A stretch of 64,000 nt of DNA from Eurosta solidaginis (lineage: Eukaryota > Arthropoda > Insecta > Diptera > Tephritidae): positions 265,810,897 through 265,874,896 of the forward strand of contig NC_090319.1 in assembly GCF_040869045.1 (NCBI RefSeq), written 5' to 3'. A model generated the notes under the pieces. It saw only the letters and a list, made by a program, of their open reading frames with translations. It had not been told where the DNA came from and searched no databases. Position numbers and translations under genes: made by a program. Of the stretch, positions 22,293 to 33,284 are shown in pieces. The stretch's first letter is position 1. Each line of letters begins with the position of its first letter.

Positions 22293-23400
22293 AGGTCAAA
22301 GAGTGTTGATTCCGAAAAAGCTACAACAGCAGATACTACAAGAACTTCACACACCCATTCGGGAATAACTAGGATGAAACAGCTTGCTAGAAGATATTGC
22401 TTTTGGAAAGGTATCGATCGTGACATTGAAACAACAATCAAGGCTTGCGAAGCTTGCATGAAAGTCCAGTCTAAACCCGCAAAGGCACCACCCCATCATT
22501 GGGAGGAGCCAGATGCAAACTGGGACCGAGTACACAGACTATGCAGGCCCATTTCAAGATAATTTTTTCCTAGTTGTCATGGATGCGAAATCCAGATTGC
22601 ACGATTGTTGCGCGATGCTCCTACGACCACAACAACAATAAATCTACTTTCAAATATATTTGCGTCTCACGGCTTTCCTTCGATAATGGTGTCCGACAAT
22701 GCAACCATCTTCACAAGCGATCAATTCAAAACATATTGCAGTACCAACGGAATTTTTAAAAAACTTATAGCACCAGGATATCCTAGCACAAATAGATTAG
22801 CGGAACGCAATGTCCAAACCCTCAAACGAAAATTGAAGGCGATGTCAGCAGAGCCAGGCTCTATACACCACAAAATTAACGAAATTATGCAAAGATACCG
22901 CGCAACACCACTTAATTGCGGAAAAAGTCCAGCAGAATTATATCTCAATCGAATAATTCGAATCCGGTTGGATGCATTAAAACCAAACACGGAAAACAAA
23001 TCAACTAACACACAAAATTGCGTGCGTCAACTAAGCGTGGGAGAAAGGGTTCAGGCATTATTCACAAGAACTAACAAAACGGCATGGAAAACAGGTACCG
23101 TTCTCAAAAGGTTTGGTAATCTCTATTACTTAGTTAAGCTAGATGATGGCTACGAAATAAAACGACACATTGATCAATTGAAATCCACCAAGATTCAGCA
23201 ACGAAGAGTTAATTTTTCTCCAGATATTGAAGAAGGCACTTCAACACAACCGTCCAACGATTATAGTCAATACAATTTTGAGCAAATTATTGCACAAGTT
23301 CAACTCGTGTCAAAAATCAACCAACTGAATTGTCAATCAAGGGAACCGTGATGAAGCGCAAAGAGGTTAAAAACCAGTCGTCCGTAGATCTGCACGTTCG
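22293..23400 (+). pseudogene. Mag-like gypsy integrase
   Basis: The zinc module is broken by a stop (ELHTPIRE then stop), but YCFWKGIDRDIETTIKACEAC is clear. The core shows VVMDAKSR, then IMVSDNATIFTSDQF and NRLAERNVQTLKRKLKAM, giving the D,D,E residues. The frame 22605-23351 covers the core and C-terminal domain (LVKLDDGYEIKRHIDQL). Small indels separate the pieces. Confidence 0.85.
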
Positions 23401-23575
23401 AAGAAGAAACCTCGACACTTACTAGACTACGTATAGAAACAAAATTTTAATATTTACTCGTATTCATGTACATATATATTTAATATTCCGATATGTAAAT
23501 CAATTATATATTAATTCATTTATCACATAATGAGTCCAATTAAGCGTGGCAGATTGTTATATCTCACTTTAATTA

Positions 23576-24122
23576 CACTGGTCGACGGCCAAAATTTACC
23601 AGAGACGCCGTTATGAAATTCGTATAAAAAACCAACCCCTGATTTCGAAAATCGAGTTCATTTTTGATTCTATGGTACCGTTTTTGAGATATTTGCAATT
23701 TACCGTTATTCGAAAAAACCAAAAATATGGCTCCATTTAATTACGTATATTTCACGAACGGGTCAAGCAATTGCAAATAAGTTTACAGAATCGAAAAGAC
23801 GATAAAATTTGCTATAAATGCATCATACATTGTTTTTTGCTCAACCATATAGTTTTCGAGATATTAGCTCATCATTTCAGATTTTTGTTTTTTTTTTATG
23901 AAAAAATATGAAAAAAATTACTCTTTGCGAAGGCAGCATTCCAAAACCACAACTTTTTTTCAGATATTTTTCTTTAGATAAAGCTCCGTTTAATTAGAAA
24001 AAAGATAAGCTATCACTGAAGAAAATCGATATAAAACTACGTAAGTTATAAGCGATCAAATAAAAATACCCAGGTTGCGCAACTTCAATGTATGTGTACA
24101 TACATATATAAAAGGTATAAAG
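23576..24122 (+). repeat. Left long terminal inverted repeat
   Basis: Reverse complement of 26279-26828. Shared blocks include GAGATATTTGCAATTTACCG, CCTGATTTCGAAAATCGAGT-like sequence and GCAACCT/AGGTTGC near the inner end. Confidence 0.88.
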
Positions 24123-24546
24123 TGCAAATGGGATATTATCCGGATAAACGAATAACACCATAGCAATGATAATACTTTTTCTTTAAATAAATCAAATAGT
24201 ACTTTTAATACTCGAATTGGTTGGGTTCGAAACCTGCTGTAGGCATGTAGTTATAAACATGCATTTCCGTCACTTATGGGTAAGTATGCAGGTAGATTTT
24301 CAAAATTATTAGACACAGAAAATTTTTAAAGCCTACATCTAAAGCAGGTAGTATTTTCTTTTCCCGACTTCGTATAAAAAGGAACCTTTCTGTCTAGGTA
24401 AGATTAAATTTTTTCAATTTTATTCTTGTTCCGAGTATAAATATGAGTTCATGCGCCTTTAAACTTCATAACATCTGCAAGGCTCGCCGGAGATAGTTCA
24501 GTTCATAAGTCAAATTTCAAAACCGTGATTTAGTAAAAAAAATAAA

Positions 24547-26140
24547 ATGAGTAAAAGGACGCGAGAAGTTGAGTGTAATAACGATCCAGATATGTTCTGT
24601 TTCATGTGTGGCCAATATACTATCATAAGGCGACGACGAGTGTTCTCAGATCATATCAAAACTTTATACTCCAAGTATTTTGCCATTCAATAGAGTGTTA
24701 TATTTGTCAAACAAAAGTACTTGGTGTTGGAAGATCAAGAAGAGTAACCTATGCCAGCGTACCTACAGTGACATTACCAGTACTACATTCAACGGCAGTT
24801 GCGGATCCAGTTCCATTGTCAACAGTAATATCTGAGTGCGGGGAATCAAGTTGTACTGAATTTCGCATGGGAAACGAGAGAAACGTTCTGTCACAAGCAC
24901 AACTTAATGATTGGATAAGAGATTTGGAACTATCCAAGGAAAAGGCCGAGATCCACACTTCTCGTATGCAACAATTTAAATATGTGCCATCCGATGTTAA
25001 GGTGATATATTGTAGAACTCGTCACGAACCATTTTCCAAACACTATACCAAGAAAGACAGTATATGATACTGCAACGACATTCCTGGTTTATTCAAAGAG
25101 TTTGGTCAAATATATGATTCAAAAAAGTGGCGGTTGTTCATAGACAGCAATAAACTGAGTTTGAAGGCTATATTATTATATATTGGTAACAAAAAGCCTT
25201 CTATCCCGATCGCACATGCAGTAAATACAAAGGAATCCTACGAGGAAATGCAAAAACTACTCAAATTTATCAAATATGAAGAGCATGATTGGAAAATATG
25301 TTCTGATCTCAAAGTCGTTGCAATGATATGCGGTCTACAAAGTGGCTACAACAAGCACTGCTGCTTCCTCTGCAAGTGGGATAGCCGAGCTCGTAAGGAC
25401 CACTACGTCGAAAAGGATTGGCCGGAAAGAGTCGAGTTTACCGTTGGTGTGGATAACATCAAATACACCCCTCTTGTCAAGAAAGAGAAAATCATACTTC
25501 CACCCTTACACATCAAGCTCGGTCTCATTAAAAACTTTGTTAAGGCTTTGGACAAAGAAGGCGAAGCATTCGACTATTTGAAAACAATTTTTCCAGATAT
25601 TTCTCAAGCCAAGATAAAGGAAGGTATTTTTGTCGGACCACAAATAAAAAAGTTGATCAACAATAATCAATTCAAAGGACTACTCTCATCAGTTGAGGCA
25701 GCAGCGTGGGAATCCTTTGAAAAGGTCGTTGCTTCTTTTTTCGGTAGACACAAAAGCCCTAACTACGAGCAGATAGTGAATGACTTAATCAATAATTATG
25801 CGAAAATGGGTAAATATTAAAGGCCTATTAAAATTAATTTCCCAAAATTCTATAACTTGTTTACCTAACTAATATTTTCTTTCCAGGCGTAAATATGTCG
25901 TTAAAAATTCACTTTATGTACTCACATTTGAGCTTTTTTCCGGCAAATCTTGGCGACGAAAGTGACGAACATGGCGAAAGGTTTCATCAGCAAATGAAAT
26001 TAATTGAAATTCGATATCAAGGATTCTGGGACGTCGCAATGATGGGTGGTTACTGCTAGTTTCTCATAAGAGAAACCGATCCTAAACTGAATAAGCGTCA
26101 AAGTCGAACACATAATTATTTCGACTACATAGTAAAATAA
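24547..26140 (+). pseudogene. Transposase-like gene with a 77-nt intron (broken)
   Basis: It begins ATG at 24547 with a CxxC segment (MFCFMCGQYTII), shifts frame near 24690, and then stays in one frame to 25809. A TGA at 25065-25067 interrupts it. The main part has WRLFIDSNKLSLKAILL, ICSDLKVVAMICGLQSG, HCCFLCKWDSRARKDHY and LPPLHIKLGLIKNFV. Splicing out 25810-25886 (GTAAAT...TTTCCAG) joins YAKMG to VNMSLKIHFMYSHLSFF and SDEHGERFHQQM, after which TAG (26057-26059) stands where I expect Trp. I recall this as a recurrent arthropod protein family found next to mobile DNA; its catalytic residues are not established here. The frame would end at 26138-26140. Confidence 0.7.
25810..25886 (+). other. 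Predicted intron in the transposase-like gene
   Basis: Donor ATGG|GTAAAT and acceptor TTTCTTTCCAG|GC. Without removal the frame stops at TAA within ten bases; with removal the reading continues in the same family pattern and codon phase (G|GC). Confidence 0.75.
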
Positions 26141-26278
26141 AATTAAGATAAAGATTGTTAGAATATAGTACAAACATAAATAAATTAAAAAAAAAAAAGT
26201 TAAAAATATGGGTAATTTCATTCATAAATTGAACTTTTAACTAAATAGAAACAGAGCATAGCTAGATATTTCACTCTT

Positions 26279-26828
26279 CTTTATACCATACATACGTTTT
26301 GAGGTATACGTTGAAATTGCGCAACCTAGGTATTTTTATTTGATCGCTTATAACTTACGTAGTTTTGCATCGATTTTCTTCGATGATAGCTTATCTTTTT
26401 TCTAATTAAACAGAGCTTTACGTAAATAAAAAATATTTGGAAAAAAAGTTGTGGTTTTGGAATGCTGCCCTCGCAAAAAGCAATTTTTTTCATACTTTTT
26501 CATAAAAAAAAACAAAGATATGAAATGATAAGTTAATATCTCGAAAACTATATGGTTGAGCAAAAAACAATGTATGATGCATTTATAGAAATAGTCTTTC
26601 CGATTCTGTGAACTTATTTGCAATTGCTTGACCCGTTCGTGAGATATACGTAATTAAATGGAGCCATCTTTTTGGTTTTTTCGAATAACGGTAAATTGCA
26701 AATATCTCAAAAACGGTACCATAGAATCAAAAATGAACTCGATTTTCGAAATCAGGGGGTGGTTTTACATACGAATTTCATAACGGCGTTTCTGGTAAAG
26801 AGAAAAAGTTGAAATTCGTGGTCCAGTG
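26279..26828 (-). repeat. Right long terminal inverted repeat
   Basis: Reverse complement of 23576-24122, with homopolymer-length differences and a few substitutions. It ends CCAGTG before the TTA duplicate. Confidence 0.88.
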
Positions 26829-27090
26829 TTATTATTCAAACAGTCTGGCAACAACACCAGAGTACTAGCGAGTTTTGCATATTGCTTCACATCCGGTACT
26901 TTACCTTCCTTAGAGTTAAATAGATAAAATAATAATGAAGATTGAAGAATAACGCGTGCATATTTATTTCAAGTGAAATTTCATCACAACAGGGTGATAG
27001 AACACCTCCTTAAGGGCACTCCTCGTGGTATTAGCCTTAACTGCGCTGTTGCCTACATGGACTTCAGCGATTCTTGTGCGGAGTAGATTG

Positions 27091-27684
27091 TCAATCCATC
27101 TCTGGATAGGCATCTGAATTTCTCTTCTCTGCAGTGCTATGTTTACGCTTTCGTGAGACGTGTATTTCAGATGTTAATTGGTACAGAGCTGCGTCCGTGG
27201 ACCTACCCGCTCTGTACGCATGCTGGCTATGATGTAGGGGCCAGCTCTTGAGGGCGTTCGACCTAATTTCTTGGTCTATTATCTTTTCCATTGCCTTCAA
27301 GACAAAGGAAGCTAGACTTATTGGTCTGAAGGACTTTGCTTGTGAATAGTCCTTTTTACCTACTTTTGGTATGAAAATCACTTTTGCTCTTCTCCACATC
27401 ATGGGTATGTATCCCAGTGCCAGCCTATCTGTCATGATCCTGGCCAGATGTGGGATAATCTGTGTCCCTTGCTGCATTAGCGCCGGGTAGATGCTATCCA
27501 CCCCCGGAGATTTGTATTTCTCAAAGGATTCCACTGCCAATCTGACTCTGGCCTCACTGAAGAGGGAGTTGGCCAACTGCCAATCTGAAGGGGTTGGTTT
27601 CACTCTGGGGAATACAGGTTCCGGTACTTGCGGAGAGGCACCCGGAAAATGCGTATGTAGCAGGGCCTTCGCTCGCTCCTCCAC
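27091..27684 (-). pseudogene. LOA-like reverse transcriptase, fingers
   Basis: The frame contains YKSPGVDSIYPALMQQG, WRRAKVIFIPKVGKKDY, FRPISLASFVLKAMEKI and SQHAYRAGRSTDAALYQL, the classic order of non-LTR RT motifs before the catalytic box. It is shifted out of frame before the remaining 100 bases, where CP, a stop codon, then GGVLSP can be read. Confidence 0.85.
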
Positions 27685-27932
27685 CGTTCCGGTATAGGTA
27701 CCGTCTGGGAGCCTAATCGCTAGGTTAATCTCCCTCTGCTCTTTGGCTAGGGCCTTGCGGAGCTTTGCCGCTGCAGGTGTGCTAGAAATTCCCTCACAGA
27801 AATTTCTGAAACTTTCCCTCTTAGCTTTCCTTATCTTCTTATTGTACTTTGTTAGATTTTGAGTGTATTCCTCCCAGTTGCCGGTTCTTCTTGCCCCGTT
27901 AAAGAGTTTCCTGACTTTCTTCCTTAGTAGTG

Positions 27933-28364
27933 TCAGGTCATGCGACCACCAGGGGGTTGTCTTCTTACCCTTAACTCCTCCACTAGCTTCTGCACGTTAT
28001 CTGGAAGGACTGTGCTGTCGTCCCCCGGGAAGTAGGCTGCGGCCAGCACAATGCTGGTGTTGTCACCATTCACCTTTGCCTCGATCTGCACCGCCACCAG
28101 ATCCCGACTTAAAAATTCTGTAATGCAAAAATATTTAATATTTGGTTTAAGCATTACACATGCTCTTGGTCTCTGCTGTGAGAGATCCCAAATAACTTTT
28201 TTATTACTCACATTAAGGCCCCTCACCTGTCCCTTGTAAGCCCAAGGTTCTTGAATGAGGGCGATGCCCAGATCATCCGAGGCGAACCTCCTCGCCAGTA
28301 CAGCCGAAGCTGCAATGGCGTGATGGAGGTGGATATGGGCTATTTTTATGTTTGTACCGGTCAT
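27933..28364 (-). pseudogene. LOA-like endonuclease N-terminal half
   Basis: This shows the start of an apurinic-like endonuclease: IAHIHLHHAIAASAVLAR, then ALIQEPWAYKG with the catalytic Glu, and later IVLAAAYFPGDD. The frame overlaps the upstream ORF, as two-ORF elements do. The second half between 27684 and 27933 is out of frame. Confidence 0.75.
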
Positions 28365-28431
28365 TTTGGCCCGGCCGGCCTCATCGGATCATCGTCATCC
28401 GACAATCCGCTCTCGCTTTCGTCCCGCCTAT

Positions 28432-28959
28432 TCAGCTCCAGCTCCTGCAGGTCAAAGCCCTCGATGAGCTCTTGTGTGGTGGGGACTTCTCCTTCATCCC
28501 CAGGCTGCACGATTGTCTCGTTCTTGCTTGCTTCGGTGGGAGGGTTTGTGGTCTCGCGAGCTCTGATGGTATCGGTGCTCGCGTCCGACAGCTCGCCTCT
28601 GCCTCCGCCTTGTCTTCCGGCTGCTCATTATTTCCTGGTTGCCTCTGCCTCCAGGGTCTCACTAGGACCAAGCCATACCTATAGTGCAGCTTGAATCCAT
28701 TTCTGCGTGTAATTTGGTACGATTCCTCGTCTATGCCCACGTCGAGACGTATGCCTGTTTCCTCTGCGCTACAGTTAATAACGCGCCATCTCTGCGTCCT
28801 GAGGCCCTCATTTTGGTTGGCGAGGAGCCGTAACGCAAACTCTTTGGGGCGTTCCGCACTTCTGGGGAGGAACATAGTCACATTATGCGTTGGCGGTATT
28901 TCATCCCCGCGTCTCGTGCATAATTGTCGCCCTCTCCACCCCTCAAGCGTCAGTATCAC
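28432..28959 (-). pseudogene. LOA-like ORF1, C-terminal part
   Basis: A frame of 175 residues, open to the 5' truncation, with a conserved-looking segment (TQRWRVINCSAEETGIRLDV) and a Ser/Pro/Arg-rich tail. No zinc knuckle is left in this part. By position it is the nucleic-acid-binding ORF1 product preceding the endonuclease-RT ORF. Identification rests on context. Confidence 0.6.
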
Positions 28960-28971
28960 TTCAACGAGCCA

Positions 28972-30192
28972 CTTAACAGTATTTCCTCATAATGCTTACG
29001 GAGATGGCTCCTTAACCTCCTGGGCGGTGTTGGCTCATCAATCAGATGCCTGTTGGGATGCCCAGGTTTCTGGGTATTCAACAGGAACTGTTTGGTTAGC
29101 ATCTCATATCTCTTCCTGATGGGGAGTATTCTCGCCTCATTATGTAGATGGTGTTCTTGAGACATAAGAAGACAGCCCGTGGCGGTTCTGAGAGCAGTAT
29201 TTTGGCAGGCCTGTAGCTTCTTCCAGTGTAGGCTTGGAGACCATATAGGGGACGCGTAGCATGCAATCGGCTGGCCAATCACTTTGTAAGTGGTAATGGG
29301 CATTTCTTTGTCTTTTCCCCAAGTACTGCCAGCAAGAGATTTGAGGATTTTATTACGGCTCTGGATTTTCGGTACAATTGCGGCTGCATGCTCACCAAAA
29401 TGTAGATCCAGATCAAACGCCACACCCACGATTTTGGGCTGTGGGACAGTCGGCAGCGTAGTGCCATCGACGCGGATGTTCAAAATGGTCGACATTTGGG
29501 ACGTCCATGTTGTAAATAAGGTCACGGAGGATTTAGTCGGTGATATTGCCAGGTTTCGCGAGGCGAAAAAATTGGAGAGATCAGGGAGGTAGCCGTTTAT
29601 TCTGTTACACAGCTCATCGATCTGTGGGCCTGGGCTTGTGGCCATTATTGTGCAGTCATCGGCGTAGGAAACGGTAGTAGCTCCTTCTGGTGGCGAAGGT
29701 AGCTTTGATATGTAGAAGTTAAACAAAAGTGGGGATAGGACACCACCCTGTGGCACCCCTTGTTTAATTCTTCTTGGTTTAGATTATTCGTTTCGAAATT
29801 GCACCGATGCCTGCCGACCACCCAGATAATTTGCGGTCCACCCTTTAAGACACGGGGGAAGGGTTGACCCTTCCAGGTCTTGCAGTAACGTGCCATGGGT
29901 GACCGTATCAAAAGCTTTTGATAGGTCTAGTGCAACGAGTAATGTTCTATGGGGGGGGGGTTTGATTTAAACCGCAATTTATCTGGGTGCTAATGGCATT
30001 TAGCGCGGTGGTGGTACTATGGAGTTTTCTAAAGCCATGCTGATGACAGGCTAGCTGCAAATTTGCTTTGAAGTAGGGGAGCAAAATGGCTTCAAGCGTC
30101 TTGGCTACTGGCGATAGGAGAGATATCGGGCGATATGACTCTCCTATGTTAGCTGGTTTCCCAGGCTTTAGTAGGGGGACCACCTTGGCCAT
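28972..30192 (-). pseudogene. Jockey-like reverse transcriptase, copy 2
   Basis: The frame 30192-29947 holds KVVPLLKPGKPANIGESYRPI and HQHGFRKLHSTTTAL. The frame 29756 to the LOA junction at 28972 holds QGGVLSPLLFNFYISKLPSP, catalytic SYADDCTIMATS, then LAISPTKSSVTLFTTW. The catalytic box is intact. A frameshift near 29760-29800 and the LOA insertion disable it. Confidence 0.85.
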
Positions 30193-30261
30193 TTTCCATT
30201 TTTCGGGAATGACAAAGGTGGAGAGAGACAGGTTGAAGGCATGTGCTAAATATTTGAAACC

Positions 30262-31338
30262 CTATTTCCCTAGGCTTTTAAGCAGCGGCATGGCTATGCC
30301 GTCTGGGCCCACTGCTTTGGATGGTTTAGCATGACCGATGGCATCCTCAACCTCTTTGGCGAAGATGGTAATTGGAGACGCGCTGAACTTATGTTTACGT
30401 GCGTGTATGTTGGCCCTCCGTCTATTTTTTTTGACCGTAGAATGCATTATGTATTGTCGGCAGAAAGCGCTCGCGCATTTTTTCGCATCCGACAGCACTT
30501 TATCGCCAAAGGCGATGGCAATTTTGCCATTGTGCTTAGACGGATTCGGTAGGGATTTTACGGTGGACCAAAGTTTACCTACGCCGGCAGAGAGGTTACA
30601 ACGGCTTAGGTGCTCCTCTCATTTCGCACGCTTGTGTTCATCCACAAGCATTCTGATGCGTTGGTTTATATCCCTTATTTGGGGGTCGCCGGGATCGAGC
30701 TGTCTTATAAGGTCACGTTCTCTGGCTAAGTTTGCGGCCTCTGCCGGAAAATTAGGCTGAATTTCGGGAATTCTACCGGCGGGAATGAAGCGAGCCGAGG
30801 CGGATTCAATGACCTTGCGGAAAGCACGCTCCCCTTGGCGAGCATCAGTCGGGATAGGGAGGGCAGCAAAGCGGTTGTCTGTAGAGGATTTGTATTCGTC
30901 CCACTTTCCTTTTTGGAAGTTTATGAAAGTGCGTTTTTCTGTGACGATGAAGTCGGCGGTACGCTCGAGCGAAATAAGTATAGGTAGGTGATCGGCTGCC
31001 AATGTTGCCATCGGCTGCTAGTTTGTAAGTCCTGCGCTCACGATTGATATATCCGGCGAACTGTGACAGCTTCCTACCATACGTGCGGGGGCGTCTCCGT
31101 TTATTGTGCAGAACGTCGTTTCTTCTATTTGGTCCGCCAGCATCTCACCCCTGCTGTCTGCCAGCAAGTTTGAACACCATAGATCGTGATGGGTATTGAA
31201 ATCACCTAAGATAATGCGATTATTGCCAGTGAGTAAGGTGCTGATATAAGGCGGTATCGACTGGGGCAGCAGGTGGCAGGAGGGATCTAGATGTTGATGA
31301 TTTCTAGGTTTGCATCGCCTGACCGGACAGACAAGCAT
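30262..31338 (-). pseudogene. Jockey-like endonuclease and linker, copy 2
   Basis: Pieces in frames 31338-31018, 31011-30619 and 30498-30262. They include RIILGDFNTHHDLW (metal-binding DFN), CHSSPDISIV (SPD) and ADHLPILISLER (DH), the endonuclease signature order, then the linker PSKAVGPDGIAMPLLKS. One frame break falls between 31018 and 31011. Confidence 0.82.
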
Positions 31339-31345
31339 TGACGTT

Positions 31346-32142
31346 CTAAGACACTGTCCCAGCGGCCGATGTCGGGATCAAATAAATGATATTGCACAGA
31401 GTGGTGTACGATAAACGCGAGGCCACCTGCATTTCCGCTCTCGTGATCGTTTCTGTGGACATTATACCCAGAACAAGTCTGCAGAGCAGATCTTGCTGTG
31501 AGTTTAGTCTCTTGAATCGCAGCAATACGGATGTTGTGCGAATGTTGTTCATGAAATCGACTATCTCCGTGATCTTCCCAGTTAATCCATTACAGTTTAA
31601 CTGCAGAATTCTGAAGTGCAACGGGGGAGACGTCGTCACTCTGGCAGTAAGTGGCGGGTGACTACGCCTGGGTTGTGAAAGGCTAGGACTGAACTGCTGT
31701 TGTGGCCCTGGGACTGGACGTCCTTGGCTAAGGCGTAGACTACGGCCGCCCTTGGGCGTGAACAGCAAAGAGCCACAAAAGATTTATAAAAGTTACGAGG
31801 ACGTCGGATTTTGGGATCTAGCCCAGAATAACCTGTCCGATGTAACCATCCCTTGCACGTGGCACACTTACAAGAGTATGATCGTCCTAAAGATTCTTTT
31901 TTTGCGCAAACGCAGCAAAACCATTTCTCAGGACCGGGGTCAGGAGACGGACCCGGATTGAGCTCGATACCTTCCCGGAGCAGGAGAGTATGGCGCAGTC
32001 CCGCTGCAAGGAGCTGCTGGGAGGATTACAATTTGTGGGAGGGGCGCAACAAATTAAATGGGGTTACACTGAAATGACAGCCCTTGGTCGGGAAAAATCC
32101 CTAGTCGCTCTGGTACATAGAACCGGCTGCCTTGGGAAGCGC
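31346..32142 (-). pseudogene. Jockey-like leader of copy 2 with 2A-like motif
   Basis: The leader reads LLLREGIELNPGP (31986-31949), then the shortened finger region, and the endonuclease start LQLNCNGLTGKITEIVDFM in frame 31768-31346. Compared with copy 1, most of the proline-rich linker (about 300 bases) is deleted. Confidence 0.7.
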
Positions 32143-32145
32143 TTT

Positions 32146-33262
32146 ATTTATTCAAACAAAGCAGCGAAGAGTTGAAAGGCGCGTGCACCACCTTTTTGCA
32201 CAATATGGTCGGACGAGTGCATGACGGGAAAAATGGGTTGACACACATCACTTCTTCGTCGATGTTGAAGACGTCTTCGATATCACTAAAAGGAGCTGCT
32301 AGAAAGCCGCTATGTCTGAATTTGGTTTCTCTGCAAAACTTATACGGCTGTTCAAAATGACCTTGACCAACGCCACTAGGTATAATTAGAAAGGCCGTTC
32401 AAAACTAAAAGAGGATTTAGACTGCGTGGCTCTCTATCTGGCGATTTATTTAATTTGATGCTAGAAGAAATTATACAAGCTGCAGAACTTAACCGCTTTG
32501 GAACAATATTCCTTTAAAACGTGCAATTACTGGCGTATGCTGGCGAAAATGATATCATCGAACTGAACACTCGCATCGTACGTTCAGGAAAAGGAAGCGG
32601 AAAAATTTATGGTGAATGAGGACAAAACGTAATACCTGCTGTTGGTAACCACGCCACTTTTGGCAGCCATAATTTCGAAACAGTAAAAGCTTTTGTTTAT
32701 TTGGGAGCCAGCATTAACACAAACAGCAACATCAGCTTTCAAATCCAGCGAAGAACCACTCTTGCCAACAAATGCTACTATGGACTACGTAAGCAATTGA
32801 AAAGTAAAGTCCCCTCTCGGCAAACGAAAATCTTGCTCTACAAGTCACTTATTCAACCCGCCCTGCTATATGTTTCTGAGTGTTCGCGAGAAAAGTTCTT
32901 CGAAGGACTCTCTCACTTCACGTTGGCGATGGCGAGTACCGAAGAACGATGAGTTGTACGAGCGTTACGCAGAAATCAGTATAGTCCAGCGTATTAAATT
33001 ACAGCGGTCTACGTTGGCTAGGCCATTTTATGCGAATGAAAGATGATGCTCCGGCTGAGAAAATATTTTTATCAAAACCTGCCTATGGAAGCAGAGGGGG
33101 TGGGAATCACCCACACTGGTGGCAGCACCAGGCGATCAACGATTTAAATTGCCTTGATGTTACCAATTGGCACCAGTTAGCACAGCGAAGGAGTGACTAG
33201 CGAGGCCTGTTGGACGACCATAACCGTTTAAACGGTTAAACGCCAATCAAGTAAGTAAGTAA
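32146..33262 (+). mobile_element. RTE-like non-LTR retrotransposon fragment, copy 1
   Basis: Plus strand. RT pieces are badly decayed (LAYAGENDI where LAYADDID is expected), then FVYLGASINTNSNISFQIQR, LANKCYYGLRKQLKSK and SRQTKILLYKSLIQPALLY follow. The 3' end carries the GGCCATTTTATGCGAATGAA block and ends GCCAATCAAGTAAGTAAGTA, a short AAGT repeat tail. A similar copy lies at 59000-60400. An internal deletion removes the RT core. RTE is the likely clade. Confidence 0.7.
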
Positions 33263-33284
33263 AAAATGTTTATTAACATATTAT

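Larger units (their letters stand above)
23576..26828 (+). mobile_element. DNA transposon with ~550-bp inverted repeats and an intron-bearing transposase
   Basis: The arms 23576-24122 and 26279-26828 are reverse complements with small differences. The outer ends read CACTGG and CCAGTG, and the 3-bp sequence TTA flanks both sides (23573-23575 and 26829-26831). Between them lies a transposase-like gene in the plus direction. CACTG ends with a 3-bp duplication recall the CACTA/CMC group, but the protein does not show a transposase motif I can name, so the superfamily is left open. Confidence 0.8.
12794..26991 (+). mobile_element. Mag-like Ty3/gypsy element, 5' deleted, split by later insertions
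   Basis: Remaining pieces in order are gag knuckles and protease (12811-13388), RT start (13688-14228), RT end and RNase H (21387-22292), integrase (22293-23400) and a 3' LTR split by a DNA transposon. RT sequence breaks at KNKCSF (14228) and resumes at TKVEYLGHV (21389), which proves that the intervening 7 kb is an insertion. The 5' LTR and most of gag are missing. The element sits inside the LOA-like reverse transcriptase gene. Confidence 0.85.
23555..26991 (+). repeat. 3' LTR of the mag-like element, split by a DNA transposon
   Basis: The left remnant is about 23555-23575 (starting TGTTATATC) and the right remnant 26832-26991, ending CACAACA where LOA-like coding sequence starts. Together they would make an LTR of about 180 bp. 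The assignment is inferred from position after integrase, TG...CA-type ends and the clean switch to LOA sequence at 26992; no 5' LTR exists for comparison. Confidence 0.5.
26992..28971 (-). mobile_element. LOA-like non-LTR retrotransposon, 5' half
   Basis: Upstream part of the element whose 3' half is at 11131-12793. On the minus strand it starts near 28971 inside an ORF1-type protein (5' truncated), passes through endonuclease and RT, and ends at the GGVLSP motif where the mag-like LTR begins. Its 5' start cuts jockey-like copy 2. Confidence 0.75.
28972..32142 (-). mobile_element. Jockey-like non-LTR retrotransposon copy 2
   Basis: Collinear with copy 1 but not cut by the gypsy element. On the minus strand it runs from a 5' leader (32142) through a 2A-like motif, endonuclease and RT, and is cut at 28972 by the 5' end of the LOA-like element. 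Its stranded 3' end may lie at 11085-11130. Its 5' boundary touches an RTE fragment. Confidence 0.8.
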
